From RUG11690 sp045616665 (GTDB taxonomy: Bacteria > Bacteroidota > Bacteroidia > Bacteroidales > WCHB1-69), in NCBI GenBank assembly GCA_045616665.1, contig JAZLHE010000047.1, positions 62,001-126,000 on the forward strand: 64,000 nt of DNA. Direction: 5' to 3'. The position numbers were made by a program, and so were the translations under genes. Positions 25,607 through 33,251 of the stretch are shown in pieces (the stretch's first letter is position 1; every line of letters starts with the position of its first letter). Under the pieces are notes generated by a model that was given only the letters and a program-made list of their open reading frames with translations, did not search any database and was not told the DNA's origin.

Positions 25607-26078
25607 ACTATTCCACGGTTCAAATATCGAGATTTCAAAAATTGATTTAACATTAGGACATATTAATAAAGATTTTGGGAAGGGTTTTTATTTAACAAGT
25701 ATATACGAACAAGCTTTTGCCATGGCTAAAAGAAAAGCCAGACAATTTGAGAACGCAACACCAATTGTAACTACATTTTTTTTTGATGATTCTTGCATTG
25801 ATTCTAACGAATTGAATATCAAAGTTTTTTCTGAAGTATGTGAAGAATGGGTGCTCTTTATTATACAAAACAGAAAGGCTTCCAGAAATCATTTTCATCA
25901 TGATTACGACATTGTAATTGGACCAATCGCTGATGATGGTGTGGTACAGCAGTTGGATTTATATGAAATGGGGCTGATTAATTTATCGCAGTTAATCAAT
26001 GCATTAAAATTTCGTAATTTGAATAATCAGTATTTTTTCGGTACCGAAAGAGCTATCTCTAAATTAAAAAAACTATGA
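25599..26078 (+). CDS. DUF3990 protein, ADP-ribosyltransferase-like (candidate toxin)
   Basis: A 159-residue protein of the DUF3990 type, which I recall as an ADP-ribosyltransferase-fold family. Visible motifs are FHGSN at residues 5-9 (the first ART strand with His), DFGKGFYLT at residues 25-33 (the aromatic NAD-stacking strand) and DYDIVIGPIADD from residue 102 (third strand with acidic residues). It has no signal peptide. It starts inside the end of the DUF3791-like gene and its TGA overlaps the next ATG (ATGA), so all three genes are translationally coupled. A conflict or stress effector modifying a host target with NAD is the likely role; the target is unknown. Confidence 0.72.
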   Translation: MLKLFHGSNIEISKIDLTLGHINKDFGKGFYLTSIYEQAFAMAKRKARQFENATPIVTTFFFDDSCIDSNELNIKVFSEVCEEWVLFIIQNRKASRNHFHHDYDIVIGPIADDGVVQQLDLYEMGLINLSQLINALKFRNLNNQYFFGTERAISKLKKL

Positions 26079-26293
26079 ATGAAACTAAAGTCTTTTTGAT
26101 AGATTTTTTGCTGGCCGAATTGGTAAATTTAATTGTACAAAACAAAAAGGTATCTTTTCAGGATGCAATTGAATTACTTTATAATTCAAGCCTCTACAAT
26201 AAAATAATGAATATTGAAACAGGATTATATTTTCAAAGTGCAGATTATAATTATGAATTGTTGTCAGAAGAAATGACCTTTAATAAGAACTGA
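26075..26293 (+). CDS. Small helical protein of the DUF3990 cassette
   Basis: A 72-residue protein. The motif SFQDAIELLYNSSLYNKI...TGLYFQSADYNYELL is a pattern seen in small partners of DUF3990 proteins, but I cannot give it a Pfam name. It overlaps the DUF3990 stop (ATGA) and is followed 2 bases later by thyA. It may be a second antitoxin or adaptor. Confidence 0.6.
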   Translation: MNETKVFLIDFLLAELVNLIVQNKKVSFQDAIELLYNSSLYNKIMNIETGLYFQSADYNYELLSEEMTFNKN

Positions 26294-26295
26294 AT

Positions 26296-27090
26296 ATGAA
26301 GCAATATCTTGATCTTTTACAGCGTATCTTGGACGAGGGAAGTTTCAAGAGCGACCGCACCGGAACCGGAACCTACAGCGTTTTTGGCCACCAAATGCGC
26401 TTTAATTTGGCTGACGGATTTCCTGTCTTAACCACTAAAAAGTTACACCTGCGTTCCATCATTTACGAACTTCTTTGGTTTTTGAAAGGAGAAACCAATA
26501 TCAAATATTTGAAGGATAATGGTGTTTCAATTTGGGACGAATGGGCGGATGAAAATGGTGAACTCGGCCCCGTTTACGGCAGGCAATGGCGTTCTTGGGC
26601 AACAGCCGACGGCAAAAGCGTGGATCAAATTTCGGAATTAATCGAACAAATCAAAACCAATCCCGATTCGCGCCGATTGTTGGTCTGTGCATGGAATGTA
26701 GGCGAAGTGCCTCAGATGGCGCTGCCGCCATGCCACGTGCTGTTTCAGTTTTATGTAAACAATGGCGAAATCTCCTGCCAATTATATCAACGCAGCGCAG
26801 ACGTGTTTTTAGGTGTTCCTTTTAATATCGCCTCCTATTCCTTACTTCTGATGATGATTGCCCAGGTTTGCGGTCTGAAAGCCAAGGAATTTGTCCATAC
26901 TTTTGGCGATGCCCACATCTATTCCAACCACGTGGAACAGGCCAAATTGCAGTTAACACGTACACCTAAGCAGTTGCCTACCATGCGCCTCAACCCGGAG
27001 GTAAAGTCAATTTTTGATTTTAAGTATGAGGATTTTGTGCTGGAAAATTACAACCCTGACCCACATATTAAAGCTGAAGTATCCGTTTAA
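26296..27090 (+). CDS. thyA: Thymidylate synthase
   Basis: A 264-residue enzyme that methylates dUMP to dTMP with methylenetetrahydrofolate. The catalytic Cys146 is in PPCHVLFQF, and RTGTGTYSVFG (phosphate Arg), the DGELGPVYGRQWRSW-like block and the LPTMRLNP/YNPDPHIKAEVSV ending are all canonical; the length is exactly that of the E. coli type. The gene begins 2 bases after the third cassette gene with no promoter motif between, so its expression seems to depend on the cassette promoter. Its 3' end overlaps the convergent dehydrogenase gene by 23 bases. dCMP deaminase at 6.7 kb supplies its substrate. Confidence 0.97.
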   Translation: MKQYLDLLQRILDEGSFKSDRTGTGTYSVFGHQMRFNLADGFPVLTTKKLHLRSIIYELLWFLKGETNIKYLKDNGVSIWDEWADENGELGPVYGRQWRSWATADGKSVDQISELIEQIKTNPDSRRLLVCAWNVGEVPQMALPPCHVLFQFYVNNGEISCQLYQRSADVFLGVPFNIASYSLLLMMIAQVCGLKAKEFVHTFGDAHIYSNHVEQAKLQLTRTPKQLPTMRLNPEVKSIFDFKYEDFVLENYNPDPHIKAEVSV

Positions 27091-28009
27091 CAGCTAATTC
27101 AGCATGTCTTCTTTCCGATTCTAAAGTCTGCCCGCCCACGTGGGGGGTGAGTATGACATTGTCCATTTTTGCCAATTCCCGCAACACGTCATCCCATTCG
27201 TCTTTAGACGGAATCTGCAAACGCGACGATTCGTATTCCAGTACATCCAGGCAGGCACAAGTGATTTTTCCCGACTTCAAGGCAGCCAGCACATCCGCGG
27301 TGTTGACAGACCAACCCCGGGAACTGTTGATGAAAATGAATGGATTTTTTGCTTTCTCAATCAGATTTTTATTAATAAAATAATGATTTTCAGGAAGATA
27401 ATTAATATGCAAAGAAATCACATTGCATTGTTCCAAAATTTCGTCCAATGAAGCTTCCGTGGCATTTTCATCGCCATAGTGCGAAAGGAATTGATCGTAG
27501 CATAAAACTCTGCAACCCAAATTTTTCAAAATTTTGGCGAAGGCGGGTCCCGTATGTCCGTAACCGATAATGCCTACGGTTTGCGAGGCTAATTCTGTGC
27601 CTTTGTTTTTCTCGCGCAGCCATTCCCCTTGTCGAACTTCCTGATTGGCAATGGTGAGATGCCGCAAGGCGGCCATTAAAAAGGTCAAACACAATTCCGC
27701 CACTGCGTTGGCATTGCCCTCAGGTGTACTTAAGCAGCGTATTCCCTTGCTTTCAGCGTATTTCGTGTCGATTTTTTCCATACCGGAGCCGATACGAATC
27801 ACAAATCGTAAATGAGGCTTTGAATCTATCACTTCTTGATCTATCACAAAACGATTTCTAATGATTAATCCGTCATATTCGTCGGGCATCGCTATAAATT
27901 CGTCATGCGTGATTTCACGGTTTGTAATACATTCATAACCTTCGGCAGTCAATTTTTCCGATAACGACGGCAATACGCGATTCACAATCAGTATTTTTGG
28001 CATACGCAT
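27068..28009 (-). CDS. D-isomer specific 2-hydroxyacid dehydrogenase
   Basis: A 313-residue NAD-dependent dehydrogenase of the phosphoglycerate dehydrogenase/lactate dehydrogenase-D fold. The Rossmann nucleotide loop is GIIGYGHTGPAFAKIL, the substrate Arg lies in INSSRGWSV (about residue 230), and the catalytic His is in ILTPHVGGQT near residue 293. There is no C-terminal ACT domain, so serine-type regulation as in SerA is not expected and the substrate is open. ATG 28009 or 28003 is possible; the -7 element ends only 11 bases before the first, so the leader is very short. Its 3' end overlaps thyA. Confidence 0.9.
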   Translation of the reverse strand: MRMPKILIVNRVLPSLSEKLTAEGYECITNREITHDEFIAMPDEYDGLIIRNRFVIDQEVIDSKPHLRFVIRIGSGMEKIDTKYAESKGIRCLSTPEGNANAVAELCLTFLMAALRHLTIANQEVRQGEWLREKNKGTELASQTVGIIGYGHTGPAFAKILKNLGCRVLCYDQFLSHYGDENATEASLDEILEQCNVISLHINYLPENHYFINKNLIEKAKNPFIFINSSRGWSVNTADVLAALKSGKITCACLDVLEYESSRLQIPSKDEWDDVLRELAKMDNVILTPHVGGQTLESERRHAELAVKRILQL

Positions 28010-28019
28010 CAAATTTTTT

Positions 28020-28028
28020 GCAAAAATA
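28020..28028 (-). promoter_or_regulatory. -7 element of the dehydrogenase gene
   Basis: The minus strand reads TATTTTTGC, 10 bases before ATG 28009. It is back to back with the pyrC promoter. Confidence 0.72.
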
Positions 28029-28054
28029 CGAATTTACTTTTCATTGAAATTATG

Positions 28055-28062
28055 TATCTTTG
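28055..28062 (+). promoter_or_regulatory. -7 element of pyrC
   Basis: TATCTTTG matches TAnnTTTG, with TTTA 18 bases upstream. The pyrC ATG follows 16 bases after it. An in-frame ATG at 28052 overlaps this element and is therefore rejected as start. Confidence 0.72.
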
Positions 28063-28078
28063 TAAAAATTTTGGACTT

Positions 28079-29266
28079 ATGCTTTTAAAGAATATTCATA
28101 TTGTCGATGACCAACGGAATTTGTTGGGTGATGTTCGTATTAAAGACGAATTGATTACGGAAGTTGACACCAATTTAAGCACTGAAAATGAAGAAGTTAT
28201 AGATTTTTCAGACAAAAATTATTATTTGTTGCCAGCCTTCACCGACTTACACGTACACTTCCGCGACCCGGGTTTAACTCACAAAGAAGATGTGAATACA
28301 GGCAGTCACGCCGCCATTCACGGAGGCTATACCGCGGTGAATTTGATGCCCAATACAAAGCCAACTTGTAGTTCGATGGAAATTGTGAAGGATGTGGAGC
28401 GTAGAGTCCAAGAGGTTGGTCTGATTTATGCCAACCAGACTTTAAGTATGACGAAAAATCTGGAAGGGAAAGATATTGAACATCTTAAAGCATTAAAAAA
28501 AGGCGAAATTCTCTTTATCACCGATGATGGGAAAGGGGTTCAGGATGATGATTTGATGGAAGAGATTTTCAATATTTGCAAAGAAAAAAATATTACCATC
28601 ATGTGTCACGCTGAAGACAGCCGATATAGTGCCACTGATATGCGTATTGCCGAAAACAATATGACTTTTCGAGACATTAAGTTATGTGAAAAAACGAACG
28701 GGCGCATTCATTTTTGCCACGTCAGCACCAAGGAGGCCATTGATGCGATTGCGGCGGCGCAGGCAAGAGGTGTTCGCGTGAGTTGCGAGGTCACGCCGCA
28801 CCATTTGTCTGCAACAGGTGATGAAGTGAATCACTATCGTGTCAATCCGCCTTTTAGAGAAAAAGAGGATATTGACGCATTGATAAAGGCCATCCAGGAT
28901 GGAGTGGTGTGTGCCATTGCCACGGACCACGCGCCCCACACTGCCGAAGACAAACGCAATGGTTCGCCCGGAATGGTGGGCTTGGAAGTGGCTTTCCCGC
29001 TTTGCTACACAAAATTAGTGAAAGGCAGCTTCATCTCCCTTCAAAAATTAGTGCAACTGATGTCCACCAATCCATCTGAAATGATGAAACTGAACAAAGG
29101 CGAAATCAGGCCTGGAAAATTGGCAGATTTAGTGGTCGCTGATTTAGATAATCCATTCATTATCAATGCGGAAGAATTTCAGTCCAAAGGTCGTAACACG
29201 CCTTTTAACGGTCGAAAAGTATTTGGAAAAATTGTTCACACCATCAGCAGGGGAAAGGTCTATTAG
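28079..29266 (+). CDS. pyrC: Dihydroorotase
   Basis: A 395-residue zinc amidohydrolase that closes carbamoyl-aspartate to dihydroorotate, step 3 of pyrimidine synthesis. The HxH zinc pair is in DLHVHFRDPG (near residue 60), further ligands are in CHAEDS and FCHVST, and the catalytic Asp is in IATDHAPHT (near residue 290). The length and the AMLPNTKPT-like segment (NLMPNTKPTC) place it in the class I/type AllB-PyrC group. It has its own promoter and overlaps the xseA GTG by one base (TAGTG). Confidence 0.95.
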   Translation: MLLKNIHIVDDQRNLLGDVRIKDELITEVDTNLSTENEEVIDFSDKNYYLLPAFTDLHVHFRDPGLTHKEDVNTGSHAAIHGGYTAVNLMPNTKPTCSSMEIVKDVERRVQEVGLIYANQTLSMTKNLEGKDIEHLKALKKGEILFITDDGKGVQDDDLMEEIFNICKEKNITIMCHAEDSRYSATDMRIAENNMTFRDIKLCEKTNGRIHFCHVSTKEAIDAIAAAQARGVRVSCEVTPHHLSATGDEVNHYRVNPPFREKEDIDALIKAIQDGVVCAIATDHAPHTAEDKRNGSPGMVGLEVAFPLCYTKLVKGSFISLQKLVQLMSTNPSEMMKLNKGEIRPGKLADLVVADLDNPFIINAEEFQSKGRNTPFNGRKVFGKIVHTISRGKVY

Positions 29267-30588
29267 TGGAAAATCAACGCGAAACTTTTAACGACAAACC
29301 TGTATATAGTCTGTCTGAAATCACCAAGAGTATTAAGTCTGTCATTAATAAGACTTATACCAGGGCGTATTATGTTAAAGCAGAAATCATCAAGTTGAAT
29401 CTTTATCCGCATACCGGACATTGCTATCCCGAATTGGTGGAAAAGGAAGGAGATAGAATCATTACGCAGATGCGCGCGGTGATTTGGAAATCCCAAGTGG
29501 AGGCCATCAATGAAAAATTCGTCAAAATTACGGGCGAAAAATTGAAAGATAATATCAGCATTTTGTGTCTTGCCACCGTGGAATTCAGTCCACAATACGG
29601 CTTGGCGCTGTATATTCAGGATATTGAACCGACTTACACTTTGGGCGAACTGATGAAAAACAAGTTGGCCGTTATTTCCAGACTGAAAAATGAGGGAGTT
29701 TTCACAGCTAATAAGAATCTGCAACTGCCTTTGCTGCCTAAGCGAATTGCGGTAATTTCCGTGGAAACCAGCAAAGGATATAGCGATTTTGTGATTAGTC
29801 TGAAAGATAATAACTGGAATTATTGCTTTGAATGTGAACTATTTACTTCCATTTTGCAAGGCGACAAAGCCATTGGTACTATCTGCGCCAGACTAACTGA
29901 AATCGAAAAAAGAAAACAGGATTTTGATTGCGTGGTCATCATCCGTGGCGGTGGTGGTGATGTGGGTCTCAGCTGTTACGACGATTATACACTGGCACAC
30001 AAAGTTGCCACTTTTCCCTTGCCCGTCATTTCCGGCATTGGGCATTCCACCAACGAAAGCGTAACCGATATGGTAGCTTTCGCCAACAAAATCACTCCCA
30101 CCGAAGTGGCTTACTTTTTGATTCAGAAATTTCACGATTTTGCCATCCAAGTGGAGGAAATGCAGGATAAGATGTTAAAATATGCGACGGATTTGTTGGA
30201 AAATCAGAAAAACAAATTATTATTGCTTGAAAATAATTATCATTTGATTGCCCTGCGTTTCCTCACGCAGGAAAAAAGCAAGTTGGACAATTTGCAAAAT
30301 ATGATACAACTATCTACAAAACAATATCTTACACAAGAAAAAAGCAAATTTGACAACTTACAGAATATGATGAAATTATCTGCAAAAAATATTCTCGCAA
30401 ATCAAAAGAAAGACCTTCAATCGCTTAAGGAACACATTGAACTGCTACACCCTGACAACGTGCTGAAACGTGGATACAGCATCACATTATTAAATGGCAA
30501 GGCAGTTACCCAGGCCAAACAAATCAAAAGTGGCGACATACTTACCACACGATTACTCAAAGGCAGCATAGAGAGTGAAGTAAAATAG
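29266..30588 (+). CDS. xseA: Exodeoxyribonuclease VII large subunit
   Basis: A 440-residue single-strand DNA exonuclease subunit. An OB-fold (about residues 12-110) is followed by the catalytic domain with FDCVVIIRGGGG and GIGHSTNESVTDMVA (near residues 222-275), then long coiled-coil helices (residues 290-395) and a C-terminal RGYSITLLNGK strand. The start is GTG 29266, overlapping the pyrC TAG by one base; there is no nearby ATG. A near-copy of a 20-residue coiled-coil segment (QEKSKLDNLQNMIQLS and QEKSKFDNLQNMMKLS) repeats at about residues 335 and 355. The small subunit xseB is not adjacent. The gene is convergent with mutS, 8 bases apart. Confidence 0.94.
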   Translation: MENQRETFNDKPVYSLSEITKSIKSVINKTYTRAYYVKAEIIKLNLYPHTGHCYPELVEKEGDRIITQMRAVIWKSQVEAINEKFVKITGEKLKDNISILCLATVEFSPQYGLALYIQDIEPTYTLGELMKNKLAVISRLKNEGVFTANKNLQLPLLPKRIAVISVETSKGYSDFVISLKDNNWNYCFECELFTSILQGDKAIGTICARLTEIEKRKQDFDCVVIIRGGGGDVGLSCYDDYTLAHKVATFPLPVISGIGHSTNESVTDMVAFANKITPTEVAYFLIQKFHDFAIQVEEMQDKMLKYATDLLENQKNKLLLLENNYHLIALRFLTQEKSKLDNLQNMIQLSTKQYLTQEKSKFDNLQNMMKLSAKNILANQKKDLQSLKEHIELLHPDNVLKRGYSITLLNGKAVTQAKQIKSGDILTTRLLKGSIESEVK

Positions 30589-30596
30589 GCAAATTT

Positions 30597-33200
30597 CTAT
30601 TTCTTTTTCTTCACCAATAAATTTTTAATATCATTTAATTTCATTAAGGCCTCTACCGGTGTGAGACTATTGATGTCCAAATCCACGATTTGGTCTTTGA
30701 CATCCAATAACAGGGGGTCATCTAACGCGATAAAACTCAATTGGTAACCCGGTTCCTTCTTTTCTACTTTAATCGTATCATTGCCGCTGCGGCTGGCTTC
30801 AAGTTGCTTTAACACTTCTTCCGCACGATTCAGCACCACTTGCGGCATTCCGGCCATTCTGGCCACGTGGATGCCAAAACTATGCTCACTGCCACCCTTT
30901 TCCAATTTTCTCAAGAATAATATCTTATTATTGATTTCTTTAACAGAAACATGAAAATTTTTAATTCTCGGAAACTGCGAAGCCATATCATTCAACTCGT
31001 GATAATGCGTGGCAAACAGCACCTTGGCTTTATGACGTGGATTCTCGTGTAAATATTCGGCAATCGACCAGGCAATCGAAACTCCATCGTAAGTGCTGGT
31101 TCCACGACCGATTTCATCCAATAAAATCAAACTACGACTGGAAATATTATTCAAGATGCTCGCGGTTTCATTCATTTCCACCATAAAAGTCGATTCCCCC
31201 GTGGAAATATTGTCGGAAGCCCCCACACGAGTAAAAACCTTATCCACAATGCCAATTTCCGCCTTTTCCGCCGGCACAAAACAACCCATTTGAGCCATCA
31301 ACACAATCAACGCCGTCTGGCGCAGCAATGCCGATTTACCCGACATATTTGGTCCTGTGATAATGATGATCTGCTGACGTTCATTATCCAGATAAATATC
31401 ATTGGCAATGTATTTTTCGCCGGGAGGCAATTGCTTTTCTATGACGGGATGGCGGCCGTTCTTGATATTGATAGTCGTTGAATTGCTTACCACGGGCTTG
31501 GTGTAATTGTTCTCCACGGAAACGGCCGCGAAGCACAACAACACATCCAAACGAGCCACCAATCTTGCATCTAATTGAATCATAGGCATATAATCTATTA
31601 AGCCTAATACAAATTCATTAAAAAGACGCGTTTCTATTTCCAAGATTTTATCTTCAGCACCTAAGATTTTATCTTCCAATTCCTTCAGTTCAGGTGTAAT
31701 ATACCTTTCACCATTTGTTAGAGTCTGTTTTCTTATCCAATCTTCTGGAACTTTTGACTTATGTGCATTGGTTACTTCCAAATAATAACCGAAAACATTA
31801 TTAAAACCTATTTTTAAGGATAGTATTCCCGTTCTTTCTGACTCTCTTTGCTGGATTTCAGCCAAAATCTGCTTGCTGTTGGTCGCCAAAGAGGAAAGTT
31901 CATCCAACTCCTTATCCACGCCCTTCGCAAAAACACGCCCCTTGTTGACCGCAATAGGTGGTTCTTCCACCAATTCCTTTTCAATACGTTGGCACACCGA
32001 CAGACAAGGATTCAATTGTTCGGCAATTTTTTTGAGCGAAACCAGATCCGCATCCTGACAAATATTCTTGACCTTTTCAATGGCTCTCAACGAACGTGCC
32101 AATTGGACCACTTCGCGGGGTGAAATTTTGCCGGTCGCAATTTTTGATACCAAGCGTTCCACATCACCCACATTTTTCATCGTGGAGCGTATTTCTTCTG
32201 CAACTGATTCATTATTAATAAAATAACTTACAATTGACAAACGCTCCTCTATCATCACCTTTTCTTTCAACGGCAAGACCATCCACTTTTTCAACATTCT
32301 TGCGCCCATCGGGGTAAAGGTCTTGTCAAGCACTTGCAAAAGCGTGACAGCATTTTCATTTGGAGAATGCACTAATTCCAAATTTCTGACGGTAAATCGG
32401 TCAAGCCAAACATAAAGTTCTTCTTCAATTCGATTTAACTTATTGATATGCTGTATTTTGTGATTTTGTGTTTCATAAAGATAATGCAAGGCGGCCGCTG
32501 CGGCAATAATGCCATATTCCAAGCTGTCCACACCAAAACCTTTCAACGATGTGGTTTGAAAATGCTTGGTCAGCAAATCCATCGCGTAATCTGTGGTAAA
32601 AACCCAATCGTCAAAGGTGGTAAGTAATATTTTTTCGCCGAACTGCTCTTTGAAGGCTGTGGTTTTATTTTTTTGGATCACGATTTCTGAAGGTTTGAAA
32701 TTCTGCAACAATTTGTCAATATAGGTTGCATTGCCTTCTGCCACATAAAATTCTCCCGTGGAAATATCCACAAAGGAAATGCCTATTTTGTTGTCGGTAT
32801 AATGTATGCCGGCCAAAAAATTATTTTCTTTCTGCTCCAACACTTTGTCATTGGTGGAAACACCTGGCGTCACCAATTCGATAATTCCCCTTTTGACAAT
32901 GGTCTTGGCCAATTTGGGGTCTTCCAATTGCTCGCAAATAGCCACACGCAATCCTGCTTTCACCAATTTGGGCAAATAAGTGTCCAAGGCGTGATGGGGA
33001 AATCCGGCCAAATCAACGGAAGAAGCGGAACCATTTCCTCTCTTTGTCAAAACAATCCCTAAAATTTGAGAAGTCTTAACGGCATCTTCTCCGAAAGTTT
33101 CGTAAAAATCTCCCACACGAAACAAAAGAATTGCATCAGGATGCTGTGCTTTAAATTGATTGTATTGTTTGATTAAAGGAGTTTCCGCCGCTTTTGCCAT
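30597..33200 (-). CDS. mutS: DNA mismatch repair protein MutS
   Basis: An 867-residue mismatch sensor. The mismatch-binding Phe is in RVGDFYETFGEDA (about residue 28) together with the Glu two residues later. The connector, core and clamp domains follow. Walker A is GPNMSGKSALLRQ near residue 615, Walker B is LILLDEIGRGTSTYDG, and the ATPase His is in ATHYHELN. The C-terminal helix-turn-helix (LNSLTPVEALMKLNDIK-like) used for dimer contacts is present, so it is a full-length MutS1. The promoter lies 19 bases upstream, back to back with the divergent glycosyltransferase promoter. Confidence 0.97.
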   Translation of the reverse strand: MAKAAETPLIKQYNQFKAQHPDAILLFRVGDFYETFGEDAVKTSQILGIVLTKRGNGSASSVDLAGFPHHALDTYLPKLVKAGLRVAICEQLEDPKLAKTIVKRGIIELVTPGVSTNDKVLEQKENNFLAGIHYTDNKIGISFVDISTGEFYVAEGNATYIDKLLQNFKPSEIVIQKNKTTAFKEQFGEKILLTTFDDWVFTTDYAMDLLTKHFQTTSLKGFGVDSLEYGIIAAAAALHYLYETQNHKIQHINKLNRIEEELYVWLDRFTVRNLELVHSPNENAVTLLQVLDKTFTPMGARMLKKWMVLPLKEKVMIEERLSIVSYFINNESVAEEIRSTMKNVGDVERLVSKIATGKISPREVVQLARSLRAIEKVKNICQDADLVSLKKIAEQLNPCLSVCQRIEKELVEEPPIAVNKGRVFAKGVDKELDELSSLATNSKQILAEIQQRESERTGILSLKIGFNNVFGYYLEVTNAHKSKVPEDWIRKQTLTNGERYITPELKELEDKILGAEDKILEIETRLFNEFVLGLIDYMPMIQLDARLVARLDVLLCFAAVSVENNYTKPVVSNSTTINIKNGRHPVIEKQLPPGEKYIANDIYLDNERQQIIIITGPNMSGKSALLRQTALIVLMAQMGCFVPAEKAEIGIVDKVFTRVGASDNISTGESTFMVEMNETASILNNISSRSLILLDEIGRGTSTYDGVSIAWSIAEYLHENPRHKAKVLFATHYHELNDMASQFPRIKNFHVSVKEINNKILFLRKLEKGGSEHSFGIHVARMAGMPQVVLNRAEEVLKQLEASRSGNDTIKVEKKEPGYQLSFIALDDPLLLDVKDQIVDLDINSLTPVEALMKLNDIKNLLVKKKK

Positions 33201-33218
33201 AACAGTATATTTTAATGT

Positions 33219-33227
33219 GCAAAAATA
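33219..33227 (-). promoter_or_regulatory. -7 element of mutS
   Basis: The minus strand reads TATTTTTGC, 18 bases before the mutS ATG. The divergent -7 element starts only 12 bases away. Confidence 0.72.
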
Positions 33228-33239
33228 ACAATTTTTTCG

Positions 33240-33248
33240 TACTTTTGC
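33240..33248 (+). promoter_or_regulatory. -7 element abutting the glycosyltransferase start
   Basis: TACTTTTGC matches TAnnTTTGC and ends 3 bases before ATG 33252, so the transcript should begin at or next to the start codon. Confidence 0.75.
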
Positions 33249-33251
33249 CTT

